DNA of 6,805 bases from Cupriavidus sp. (GCA_013362725.1 JABFVP010000231.1:1-6805); one strand, 5' to 3'; counted from the first letter of the stretch, positions 1-6,709 are shown. Notes: generated by a model from the sequence alone, not told the origin. Translations and numbers: made by a program.

Positions 1-105
1 GTCCATGCCGTAGACCTCCCACGGCGTGGTTTCCAGGATGCGGCGCGTCAGGTGGTGGCCGATAAAGCCGTTGACGCCGAGAATCAGTACTTTCTTGACT
101 TGCAT
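1..105 (-). CDS. arnA: ArnA-dehydrogenase-type UDP-glucuronate decarboxylase / UDP-4-keto-pentose synthase, N-terminus only (cut by the left edge)
   Basis: Only the first 35 codons are present; the gene continues beyond the left edge. The protein begins MQVKKVLILGVNGFIGHHL, a Rossmann-fold start with the NAD-binding glycine pattern GxNGFIG at residues 10-16, followed by a short helix and EVYGMD, where an acidic residue ends strand beta-2. This matches the start of the C-terminal decarboxylase domain of E. coli ArnA. That family oxidises and decarboxylates UDP-glucuronate to UDP-4-keto-pentose, the precursor of UDP-L-Ara4N. Here the domain starts at the initiator Met, so no formyltransferase domain is fused in front. 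Stand-alone enzymes of this kind are known from Ralstonia as bifunctional UDP-4-keto-pentose/UDP-xylose synthases. The start lies 3 bases after the arnT stop with no good Shine-Dalgarno, so translational coupling to arnT is likely. Family call is good; exact product is inferred because most of the gene is missing. Confidence 0.82.
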   Translation of the reverse strand, partial: MQVKKVLILGVNGFIGHHLTRRILETTPWEVYGMD

Positions 106-108
106 GCG

Positions 109-1893
109 TTAAAGGGGGGCAGGGGAATCTGAAACAAGCCGGCGCGCCGTGAGCTCGCCGGCGAAGGCAAAGTTGGACACCGCGACGCGGCGCCAGTCGC
201 GCGCGATCACATGCATCGGCACGCGCGCGCTCAGTTCGGCATACGTTTGCGGCGACATCAGCGCGACGGCGCGCGGGCCATGCTGCCAGGCGTCGACGAA
301 GGCGTCGACTGTCGGCAGCCATTTGTGCGGCTCCTGCTCAGCGCCGAAGGCCAGCTCGTCGGTCTGCGCCACCATGGTGAGCGGATGGCGCAGGTAGAAC
401 GGCAGCGTGTGGTCGAGCATGCCGACGCCGTATAGCGGCATGCCGGGCCGCAGCACGCGCTCGATCGGCGCGGCCAGGTCGATGCCGGAGGCCGGGCCGC
501 CGATCGCTTCGTGGCCGAGCAGCGCGGTGGAAAATGCCAGCAGCATGCCGAACGCATAGCCCGCGGCACTGGCCATGCGGCCGTGGCGCCGAAGCAGCCA
601 CAAGGCCGCGGCGGCGCTTGCCATAACCAGTGCGAACGCCAGCGCCACCCAGATCGCGTAATTGCGATACAGCGCATTGGGCGTGTGGTTGGCATCGAGC
701 GTGGCCACCACCGGGCTCGCCAGCAGGCCGATGACCCCGAGCCCCAGCATGGCCCGTACTTGCCGGGTCCAGGCACGCTCGCCGGCGTGGGCCAGCGCCA
801 CGCCGCCCAGGATGCCGAGCGCAGGGAACATCGGCAAGATGTAGCCCGGCAGCTTCGAACCCGACAGGCTGAAGAACCCGAAGATGGCCAGCGCCCACAC
901 CGCCGCCATCAGCGCGGGCTGGAACGGCGGGTTGGGACCGGCCGCCGGCGCCACGCCGGCGCGCTGCATGACCGCTCGCACCATGCCCGGCAGCAGGCCC
1001 AGCCATGGCAGGAAGCCGCCGACCAGCAGCGGCACGAAATACCACGGCGCGCCGGTGCGCGCATGCACCGTCGAGGTATACCGCTGCCAGTGCTCATGGA
1101 TAAAGAAGAAGCGCAGGAATTCCGGGTTGCGCCGCGCCACCAGCCAGTACCACGGCACCGCCACCAGCAGCATCAGCGCGATTCCGGCCGGCGCGTGCAG
1201 GCGCCGCCACAGGGCCAGGTCGCGCGTCACGGCGGTGTAGAGCACCAGCACCAGTCCCGGCAGCGCCACGCCGACCAGCCCCTTGGTCAGCACCGCCACG
1301 CCCATGGCCGCCCAGCATGCCAGCATCCAGCGCCGGCGCGTGGCCGGCGTTGCCGCCGGATGCTGCGCCAGCAGCAGGCTGGCCAGTATGCACGCCATGG
1401 CGCCGGCCAGCGTCATGTCGAGCGTATTGAAATGCGCCGCGATATTCCACATCGGCGCACTGGCCAGCACCAGTCCGGACATCAGCCCGGCGCGCGCGCC
1501 GAACCAGCGCGAGGCCGCCAGCATCGAGACCGCCAGCCCCGCGGCGCCGGCCAGCGCCACGCACAGCCGCGCCTGCCAGTCGCCGATGCCGAACAGCGCG
1601 TACGACACCGCCGTCATCCACATGTGGAACGGCGGTTTTTCAAAGTACTTGAGGCCGTCATAGCGGATCGTGACCCAGTCGCCGCTGGTGAGCATCTCGC
1701 GCGCGATCTCGGCATAGCGACCTTCGTCGGGGCCCAGCAGGTGGCGCATGCCAAGCGTGCCGAACCACAGCAGCGCAAACGCCGCCAGCACCACCAGCGC
1801 CGGTGCCAGCGCCGGCATGCCGGCGACGCGTGTGGCAGCCCTGATGTCGAAAAGCCGGGGCTTGGCGGTAAGGCGGTCGGAACGGTGGGGCAT
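109..1893 (-). CDS. arnT: ArnT-type glycosyltransferase (GT83), undecaprenyl-phosphate-Ara4N:lipid A aminoarabinosyltransferase
   Basis: Polytopic inner-membrane GT-C enzyme that transfers an aminoarabinose from an undecaprenyl-phosphate carrier to lipid A phosphates on the periplasmic face, lowering negative charge and polymyxin binding. From the ATG at 1893 it has 594 residues. Visible features: a first membrane segment at about 28-47; the first periplasmic-loop motif PDEGRYAEIAREM at 55-67; YFEKPP around 83-88 with E85 and K86; D159 in NTLDMT; H266 in FFFIHEHW; the S-x-SGSKLPGYILP stretch at about 342-354; about a dozen hydrophobic helices; and a soluble C-terminal part from about 466 with HTLPFYLR at 495. 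As I recall, the C. metallidurans ArnT structure has D55, E84, K85, D158 and H265 as key residues; all are present here shifted by one, which supports this start. Alternatives are TTG at 1935 (608 aa) and ATG at 1818 (569 aa). None has a clear ribosome site. It sits 3 bases upstream of the ArnA-like gene, as one operon. The substrate sugar is inferred from family and neighbours. Confidence 0.88.
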   Translation of the reverse strand: MPHRSDRLTAKPRLFDIRAATRVAGMPALAPALVVLAAFALLWFGTLGMRHLLGPDEGRYAEIAREMLTSGDWVTIRYDGLKYFEKPPFHMWMTAVSYALFGIGDWQARLCVALAGAAGLAVSMLAASRWFGARAGLMSGLVLASAPMWNIAAHFNTLDMTLAGAMACILASLLLAQHPAATPATRRRWMLACWAAMGVAVLTKGLVGVALPGLVLVLYTAVTRDLALWRRLHAPAGIALMLLVAVPWYWLVARRNPEFLRFFFIHEHWQRYTSTVHARTGAPWYFVPLLVGGFLPWLGLLPGMVRAVMQRAGVAPAAGPNPPFQPALMAAVWALAIFGFFSLSGSKLPGYILPMFPALGILGGVALAHAGERAWTRQVRAMLGLGVIGLLASPVVATLDANHTPNALYRNYAIWVALAFALVMASAAAALWLLRRHGRMASAAGYAFGMLLAFSTALLGHEAIGGPASGIDLAAPIERVLRPGMPLYGVGMLDHTLPFYLRHPLTMVAQTDELAFGAEQEPHKWLPTVDAFVDAWQHGPRAVALMSPQTYAELSARVPMHVIARDWRRVAVSNFAFAGELTARRLVSDSPAPL

Positions 1894-2026
1894 GCGGGAA
1901 TGGCTGGGCGTGCGGGGAGCAATGTGGCGCAGCAAGCGCCGGCGGGCGACGCGGAGTATCAGGCCATGTCCACGCCGGCGCGGTGAGCCGCGTTGTACGG
2001 TGAGGCACCTGCAGCGTGTGCGGAGG

Positions 2027-2032
2027 ATAATC
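2027..2032 (-). promoter_or_regulatory. Possible -10 element of the arnT-arnA promoter
   Basis: On the minus strand GATTAT matches TATAAT at four of six positions, including the conserved A2 and T6. It begins 7 bases beyond the downstream half-site of the PmrA-like box. A -35 placed 17 bases upstream would be TTAATG (2055-2050), a poor match lying inside the box. This is the arrangement expected when an OmpR-type activator replaces a weak -35. The implied transcript would start near 2020, leaving roughly a 125-base leader to the ATG at 1893, or about 85 to the TTG at 1935. Seen by eye only; no start site is known. Confidence 0.35.
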
Positions 2033-2039
2033 CGCGAAC

Positions 2040-2056
2040 CTTAACGGCACATTAAG
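2040..2056. promoter_or_regulatory. PmrA/QseB-type operator (two TTAA half-sites, 11-base period)
   Basis: The minus strand reads CTTAAT-GTGCC-GTTAAG. The known PmrA box of enterobacteria is (C/T)TTAA(T/G)-N5-(C/T)TTAA(T/G), two half-sites one helical turn apart. Here the first half-site is exact, the second differs at its first base, and the 5-base spacer is exact. QseB sites have the same CTTAA-N6-CTTAA geometry. TTAA is very rare in this GC-rich sequence: the only other copy I noticed is at the arnT stop codon, so a pair at exactly this spacing is notable. It lies in the gap shared by the divergent arnT and pmrA-like genes, 57 bases before the regulator ATG and about 105-145 bases before the arnT start. 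The reverse reading, CTTAAC-GGCAC-ATTAAG, is a poorer match, which favours arnT as main target. Binding is inferred. Confidence 0.68.
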
Positions 2057-2113
2057 CGGCGCGCGGCTTTCAGGCCTTCCGGCTGCGGTGATATCTCCAG
2101 GCCACTCCAGAGC

Positions 2114-2785
2114 ATGAGACTCCTTATCGTTGAAGATGACCCGATGCTGGGCGACGGGCTGCGGCGCGGCCTTCAGTTGCTCGACTACGCGGTCGACTGG
2201 TTGCGCAACGGCACTGACGCCGACCACGCGCTCGGCCTGGCCCACTACGATGCCGTGGTGCTGGACCTGGGCCTGCCTGGCGACGACGGCATGACGCTGC
2301 TGGCGCGCTGGCGCGCGCGCGGCTGCCGCGTCCCGGTAATCGTGCTGACCGCGCGCGATGCCGTCGACAGCCGCATCGGCGGGCTCGATGCCGGTGCCGA
2401 CGACTACCTGGTCAAGCCGGTCGCGCTCGATGAACTGGCGGCCCGGCTGCGCGCGGTCACGCGCCGTGCCGCGGGCATGTCGGCGCCGGTGTGGCAGCAC
2501 GGCGCGCTGACCTTCCACCCGGCCGCGCGACAGGCGTACTGGCAGGGCAAGCCGGTGGAGCTGACCAGCCGCGAGGCCATGCTGCTGGAGCTGCTGCTGG
2601 CGCATCCCAACCGGCTGCTGACGCGCGAGGTGCTGCGCGACAAGCTCTACGACTGGCAGGGCGGCATCGAGAGCAACACGCTCGAAGTCCATATTCACCA
2701 CCTGCGCCGCAAGATCCATCCGAAGATCGTGCGCACCTTCCGCGGCGCCGGCTACACGCTGGGCGCGGCCGAGGACTGCGCATGA
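2114..2785 (+). CDS. pmrA: OmpR/PhoB-family response regulator, PmrA/BasR-like (QseB group)
   Basis: Cytoplasmic two-component regulator of 223 residues, normal length for the family. The receiver domain (1-117) has the acidic pocket E7-D8-D9, phospho-acceptor D51 in VVLDLGLPGDDG, switch T79 in VLTARD and the invariant K101 in YLVKP. The C-terminal winged-helix domain (about 125-217) contains LTSREAMLLELLL, the recognition helix SNTLEVHIHHLRRKI and the wing RTFRGAGYTL. The stretches LDAGADDYLVKP and SNTLEVHIHHLR closely match E. coli BasR/PmrA and the related QseB. The start is fixed by MRLLIVEDD, the usual first strand; only a weak purine stretch (CAGAG) precedes it, and too closely. The gene overlaps the kinase gene by 4 bases (ATGA), so the two are translationally coupled. 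Divergence from arnT, plus the TTAA-pair operator between them, makes arnT-arnA the likely targets. The name PmrA rather than QseB rests mainly on this context. Confidence 0.9.
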   Translation: MRLLIVEDDPMLGDGLRRGLQLLDYAVDWLRNGTDADHALGLAHYDAVVLDLGLPGDDGMTLLARWRARGCRVPVIVLTARDAVDSRIGGLDAGADDYLVKPVALDELAARLRAVTRRAAGMSAPVWQHGALTFHPAARQAYWQGKPVELTSREAMLLELLLAHPNRLLTREVLRDKLYDWQGGIESNTLEVHIHHLRRKIHPKIVRTFRGAGYTLGAAEDCA

Positions 2786-4152
2786 CGCTGCAGCGCAGGC
2801 TGGTGCTGGCGGTGCTGGTGGTCGCGCCGGTGGTATGGCTGTTGACGCTGGGCATGACATACATACGCGCCCGGCACGAGATCAACGAGCTCTATGACAC
2901 CGACATGGTGCGCATGGCGCTGCAGATGCAGTCGGTGGTGCCGCTGGTCGACATTGGCGCCGGCCTGTCGCGTGCGCGCGTGCCGCGCCTGGATGAGGGC
3001 GATCTTGGCGATGCGGGGCTGGGCGACCTCGCCATCGCCGCGTGGCTGCCCGACGGCAAGCCGCTGCATATCGATCCCGACGGCGACAAGCTGCCGCGCG
3101 CCGAAGGCGTCAAGGGCTTTACCGACGTCACGCTCGAGCGCCAGCGCTGGCGGCTCTATTACCTCGACGATCCCGACACCGGCTGGCGCGTGTGCGTGGG
3201 CCAGCAGCTGGGCGAGCGCGATGAGCTGATCCTGTCCTACATCGCCGCGCAGTTGCTGCCGTGGGCGGTGGGCCTGCCGCTGCTGATCGGCCTGCTGATC
3301 GCCTTCATGCGGCGCGCGATGGCGCCGGTGCGCACGCTGTCGGCGGATATCGAGGCGCGCACCCCGGACGATCGCCGTCCGCTCAGCCTCGCCGCAGTGC
3401 CGGGCGAACTGGTGCCGCTGGTGCACGCCATGAACCGGCTGCTGGCGCGCGTTTCCGATTCGATCGAGCATGAGCGGCGCCTGACCGCGGATGCCGCGCA
3501 CGAGATGCGCACGCCGCTGGCCGCGCTCAAGGCGCAGTGGGAAATCGCCGAGCGCTCGCCCGACCGCGGCGAACGCGCGCTGGCGCGCGCCAATGTCGCC
3601 GCCGGCATCGACCGCATCGGCCGGCTGGTGTCGCAGCTGCTGACGCTGAGCCGGCTCGAGGATGCCGCCGGGCTGCCGTCGCGCCAGCCGGTCAACTGGG
3701 TGCCGGTGGCGCAGCAGGCGCTGTCCGACTGCCTGGCGCTGGCGCAGCAGAAGCAGGTCGATGTGGAACTGGCCTGGCCGCCGCAAGGCCAGTCGCCGTT
3801 GCCCGTCGCGGGCGATCCGGCGCTGCTGGCGCTGCTGCTGCGCAACCTGCTCGACAACGCCATCCGCTACAGCCCGCCGGGCGCGCTGGTGCTGGTCGAG
3901 TTCCGGCCCGACAGCATCACCGTGCGCGACCTGGGCCCCGGGGTCGCGCCGGTGCTGCTGGCGCGCCTGGGCGACCGCTTCTTCCGCGGCGCCGTGCAGC
4001 GCGAGCAGGGCCACGGCCTGGGCATTTCCATCGCGCGGCGGGTGGCGCGGCTGCATGGGCTGGAGATGGCGTTTGCCAACCGCGGGGACCAGCCTCAGGG
4101 CGGAGCCGGCCCCCACACGGGCCTGGCCGTGCGGATCGTCCACGGCGCCTGA
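2782..4152 (+). CDS. pmrB: Membrane sensor histidine kinase, PmrB/QseC-like, partner of the PmrA-like regulator
   Basis: Inner-membrane kinase of 456 residues. Layout: short basic cytoplasmic start (MTLQRR); first membrane helix about 7-28; periplasmic sensor about 29-153, resembling the 2CSK_N domain of QseC/TctE kinases; second helix about 154-176; HAMP-like linker about 177-232; dimerisation/phospho-acceptor helix with H240 in ADAAHEMRTPL; then the ATPase domain with N-box RNLLDNAIRYSP (N355, N359), G1 DLGPG (383-387), F-box RFFRG (399-403) and G2 GHGLGISIA (410-418). All catalytic motifs are intact. The sensor is rich in acidic residues: E33/E36, D71-E72-D74-D77-D82, D98/D100/D102 and D129/D130/D132. 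This would suit metal or cationic-peptide sensing, but that is inference. The start is the ATG of the ATGA overlap with the regulator. An intrinsic hairpin begins 4 bases after the stop. Kinase identity is firm; the PmrB name depends on neighbours. Confidence 0.88.
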   Translation: MTLQRRLVLAVLVVAPVVWLLTLGMTYIRARHEINELYDTDMVRMALQMQSVVPLVDIGAGLSRARVPRLDEGDLGDAGLGDLAIAAWLPDGKPLHIDPDGDKLPRAEGVKGFTDVTLERQRWRLYYLDDPDTGWRVCVGQQLGERDELILSYIAAQLLPWAVGLPLLIGLLIAFMRRAMAPVRTLSADIEARTPDDRRPLSLAAVPGELVPLVHAMNRLLARVSDSIEHERRLTADAAHEMRTPLAALKAQWEIAERSPDRGERALARANVAAGIDRIGRLVSQLLTLSRLEDAAGLPSRQPVNWVPVAQQALSDCLALAQQKQVDVELAWPPQGQSPLPVAGDPALLALLLRNLLDNAIRYSPPGALVLVEFRPDSITVRDLGPGVAPVLLARLGDRFFRGAVQREQGHGLGISIARRVARLHGLEMAFANRGDQPQGGAGPHTGLAVRIVHGA

Positions 4153-4156
4153 AAAG

Positions 4157-4192
4157 ACAACGCCCCGCACGCGAAGCCGTGCGGGGCGTTGT
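4157..4192. terminator. Intrinsic hairpin terminator between convergent pmrB-like and tex genes
   Basis: A perfect 15-bp inverted repeat (arms 4157-4171 and 4178-4192; left arm ACAACGCCCCGCACG) encloses a 6-base loop, CGAAGC. On the minus strand the stem is followed by CTTTTC (4156-4151), giving a short U-tract, so it fits best as the terminator of tex, whose stop is 17 bases upstream. In the plus direction the stem starts 4 bases after the kinase stop, but the following bases (GGCCGAAG) carry no T-run. It can therefore stop kinase transcripts only through stem strength and the UUGU at its base. The stem is almost all G-C. Confidence 0.85.
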
Positions 4193-4209
4193 GGCCGAAG
4201 CCGGCGCGC

Positions 4210-6558
4210 TCAGCGCTTGAGCTTGGCGAAGGCGGCGGCCATGGCGCCCGCCGGCTCCGGCTCGCGGCGTGCGCCACCTAAGCCCTTGCCGCCGCCATTG
4301 CGCTGGCCGCCACGGTCGGCTCCGCCAGCACGCGCCGCGGCCTGGCCGGGCTCGTCGTCGAGCCGCATCGACAGGCCGATGCGGTTGCGCTTGACGTCGA
4401 CCTCCATCACCTTGACCTTGACGATCTGGCCGGCCTTGACCACTTCGTGGGCATCCTTGACGAACTTGTTCGACAGCGCCGAGATATGCACCAGGCCGTC
4501 CTGGTGCACGCCGATATCGACAAACGCGCCGAACGCGGCCACGTTGGTGACCACGCCTTCCAGGACCATGCCGGGCTGCAGGTCCTTGACGTCCTCCACG
4601 CCTTCCTGGAAGGTCGCGGTCTTGAATTCGGGGCGCGGGTCGCGGCCCGGCTTTTCCAGTTCGGAAAGGATGTCGCGCACGGTGGGCAGGCCGAACGCAT
4701 CGTCGGTGAACTTTTCCGGCGACAGGCCGCGCAGCGCCTCGCGGTTGCCCATCACATCGCGCAGGCCCTTCTTGACGTGGTCCAGGATGCGCTGCACCAC
4801 CGGATACGCTTCCGGGTGCACCGAAGAGCGGTCGAGTGGGTTGTCGCCGTCGTTGATGCGCAGGAAGCCCGCGGCCTGCTCGAAGGTCTTGTCGCCCAGG
4901 CGCGGCACCTGCTTCAGCGCATTGCGGTTGGCGAAGGCGCCGTTGGCGTCGCGGAACTCGACGATATTGCGCGCCAGCACCGAGTTCAGGCCCGACACGC
5001 GCGCCAGCAGCGGCGCCGAGGCGGTGTTGACGTCGACGCCGACGGCGTTGACGCAGTCCTCGACCACCGCGTCGAGCGCGCGCGCCAGCTCGCGCTGGTT
5101 GACGTCGTGCTGGTACTGGCCCACGCCGATCGACTTGGGATCGATCTTGACCAACTCGGCCAGAGGATCCTGCAGCCGGCGCGCGATCGACACCGCCCCG
5201 CGCAGCGACACATCCAGGTCCGGGAATTCCTTGGCGGCCAGCTCCGACGCCGAGTAGACCGAGGCGCCGGCTTCGCTGACGACGATCTTGGTCAGCTTGA
5301 GCTCGGGCATCTGCTTCATCAGGTCCTGCACCAGCTTGTCGGTCTCGCGGCTGGCGGTGCCGTTGCCGATCGAGACCAGCGCCACGCCGTGCTGCCTTGC
5401 CAGGCGCGCCAGCACCGCGAGCGAGCCGTTCCAGTCGCGGCGCGGCTCGTGCGGATAGATGGTGGCGGTCTCCAGCAGCTTGCCGGTGCTGTCGACCACC
5501 GCCACCTTGCAGCCGGTGCGGATGCCTGGGTCGATGCCCATCACCGCCTTGGGACCGGCCGGCGCCGCCAGCAGCAGCTCATGCAGGTTGCGGCCGAACA
5601 CCTTGATGGCCTCGCTCTCGGCGGTCTCGCGCAGCTGCGTCAGCAGCTCGGTCTCCAGGTGCGGCTGCACCTTGACGCGCCAGCACCAGCGGCATACGTC
5701 GCCCAGCCACTTGTCGGCGGGGCGGCCCAGCTGCTGGATGCCGACATGGCGCGCGATCATGCCTTCGCACGGGTGCGGCACCAGCGCGTCCTGCTCTTCG
5801 CCCAGGCCCAGCTTGACCATCAGCACGCCGGCATTGCGGCCGCGGAACAGCGCCAGCGCGCGATGCGACGGCACCGTGCGCAGGGTCTCGCTATAGTTGT
5901 AGTAGTCGCGGAATTTCTCTTCTTCCGCGGTTTCCTTGCCTTCCATCACCGTGGAGGCCACCACGCCGTGGTTCCACAGGTGCTCGCGCAGCTTGCCCAG
6001 CAGTTCGGCGGTTTCGCCGAACTGTTCCGACAGGATATCGCGCGCTCCGTCCAGCGCCGCCTTGACGTCGGGCACGCCGCCGTCGGCGGTGGGGTTGCCG
6101 TTGACATACTTCGCTGCCTCGGCCTGCGGGTCGAGCGTGGGATCGGCCAGCAGCGCCAGCGCCAGCGGCTCGAGCCCGCATTCGCGCGCGATCTGGGCGC
6201 GGGTGCGGCGCTTGGGCTTGTAGGGCAGGTAGAGGTCTTCCAGCGCCTGCTTGGTCTGCGCGGCTTCGATCGCGGCCTGCAGCTCGGGCGTGAGCTTGCC
6301 TTGCTCCTCGATCGACGCCAGGATCGCGGCGCGGCGGTCTTCCATGTCGCGCAGGTACAGCAGGCGCTCTTCGAGGTTGCGCAGCTGCGTGTCGTCGAGA
6401 TTGCCGGTCACTTCCTTGCGGTAGCGGGCAATGAAGGGGACGGTCGCGCCTTCATCGAGCAGCGCCACGGCCGCGGCCACCTGGCGGGGCTGCACGGACA
6501 GTTCGGCCGCGATGAGCGCGACGATCTTTTGCGAGACGGATGCGGGCAGGTTGGACAT
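4210..6558 (-). CDS. tex: Tex, S1-domain RNA-binding transcription accessory protein
   Basis: Cytoplasmic nucleic-acid-binding protein of 782 residues, typical Tex length. It is related to eukaryotic Spt6 and linked to transcription; it was named for a role in Bordetella toxin expression. Domains: N-terminal helical region (about 1-320) with the family signature GATVPFIARYRKEVTG at 37-52 and LYLPYKPKRRTRAQIA at 109-124; YqgF/RNase-H-like domain about 337-460 with MGIDPGIRTGCKVAVVD (340-356), SIGNGTASRETD (396-407) and VVSEAGASVYSAS (426-438); helix-hairpin-helix pair about 500-570 (VNTASAPLLARVSGLN, VPRLGDKTFEQAAGFLRI); and an S1 domain about 660-732 (GMVLEGVVTNVAAFGAFVDIG). A low-complexity Gly/Arg/Ala-rich tail (about 737-775) ends in AAAFAKLKR. 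The start at 6558 fits the conserved N-terminus, though no strong ribosome site is seen. It is a single-gene unit: a promoter lies upstream, the hairpin terminator downstream, and the kinase gene converges on it. No truncation or frameshift. Confidence 0.97.
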   Translation of the reverse strand: MSNLPASVSQKIVALIAAELSVQPRQVAAAVALLDEGATVPFIARYRKEVTGNLDDTQLRNLEERLLYLRDMEDRRAAILASIEEQGKLTPELQAAIEAAQTKQALEDLYLPYKPKRRTRAQIARECGLEPLALALLADPTLDPQAEAAKYVNGNPTADGGVPDVKAALDGARDILSEQFGETAELLGKLREHLWNHGVVASTVMEGKETAEEEKFRDYYNYSETLRTVPSHRALALFRGRNAGVLMVKLGLGEEQDALVPHPCEGMIARHVGIQQLGRPADKWLGDVCRWCWRVKVQPHLETELLTQLRETAESEAIKVFGRNLHELLLAAPAGPKAVMGIDPGIRTGCKVAVVDSTGKLLETATIYPHEPRRDWNGSLAVLARLARQHGVALVSIGNGTASRETDKLVQDLMKQMPELKLTKIVVSEAGASVYSASELAAKEFPDLDVSLRGAVSIARRLQDPLAELVKIDPKSIGVGQYQHDVNQRELARALDAVVEDCVNAVGVDVNTASAPLLARVSGLNSVLARNIVEFRDANGAFANRNALKQVPRLGDKTFEQAAGFLRINDGDNPLDRSSVHPEAYPVVQRILDHVKKGLRDVMGNREALRGLSPEKFTDDAFGLPTVRDILSELEKPGRDPRPEFKTATFQEGVEDVKDLQPGMVLEGVVTNVAAFGAFVDIGVHQDGLVHISALSNKFVKDAHEVVKAGQIVKVKVMEVDVKRNRIGLSMRLDDEPGQAAARAGGADRGGQRNGGGKGLGGARREPEPAGAMAAAFAKLKR

Positions 6559-6599
6559 CGTGGAGCGCAGCGTGAGACGCAGTCAGTCGAAAGCGGGGC

Positions 6600-6605
6600 A
6601 TTTTG
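6600..6605 (-). promoter_or_regulatory. Probable extended -10 promoter of tex
   Basis: The minus strand reads TGTGGCAAAATGCC. CAAAAT matches TATAAT at four of six positions and is preceded by TGG, an extended -10 (TGn). GCAAAAT-type -10 elements are common ahead of betaproteobacterial genes. Transcription would start near 6593, giving a leader of about 35 bases before the tex ATG. No good -35 is apparent at 16-18 bases. Confidence 0.45.
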
Positions 6606-6709
6606 CCACAAGCGCGCGGGCCTCCGGCCGGGGCGGCACCGAGGCGCTTGCGGGAGGCGTTGCACGCACGTGCGCGGGTGCCGGCAGGCACGCCCGAGAC
6701 TGGCCCGGA

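Noticed and set aside
511..1986. Long plus-strand open frame (491 codons) antisense to arnT
   Set aside because: Its product is a Gln/Arg/His-rich low-complexity string with no domain, typical of the antisense frame of GC-rich coding DNA; arnT on the other strand is clearly real.
2089..2097. TGATATCTC as an extended -10 promoter of the regulator gene
   Set aside because: Only three of six -10 matches and no -35; it would leave a leader of about a dozen bases. Too weak to list as a feature, though some promoter must lie in this gap.
1658..2860. Minus-strand open frame (400 codons) spanning the intergenic gap and the regulator
   Set aside because: It overlaps the arnT N-terminus in another frame and the regulator on the other strand; composition is that of a shadow frame, and it would bury the TTAA-pair operator inside a gene.
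2878..2889. EINE (ExxE) motif at kinase residues 33-36 as a PmrB-type Fe3+ ligand
   Set aside because: The (E/D)I(N/D)ELxD pattern just after the first helix is, as far as I recall, common in QseC/2CSK_N kinases generally, so it is not by itself evidence for iron sensing.
2752..4170. Long minus-strand open frame (472 codons) opposite the kinase
   Set aside because: Arg/Gln/His-rich shadow composition, no recognisable motif, and the opposite strand carries a complete histidine kinase with all catalytic boxes.
3662..5257. Plus-strand open frame (531 codons) running through the kinase end, the terminator and antisense to tex
   Set aside because: It crosses a strong hairpin and two real genes in wrong frames; Ser/Arg/Ala-rich composition, no family resemblance.
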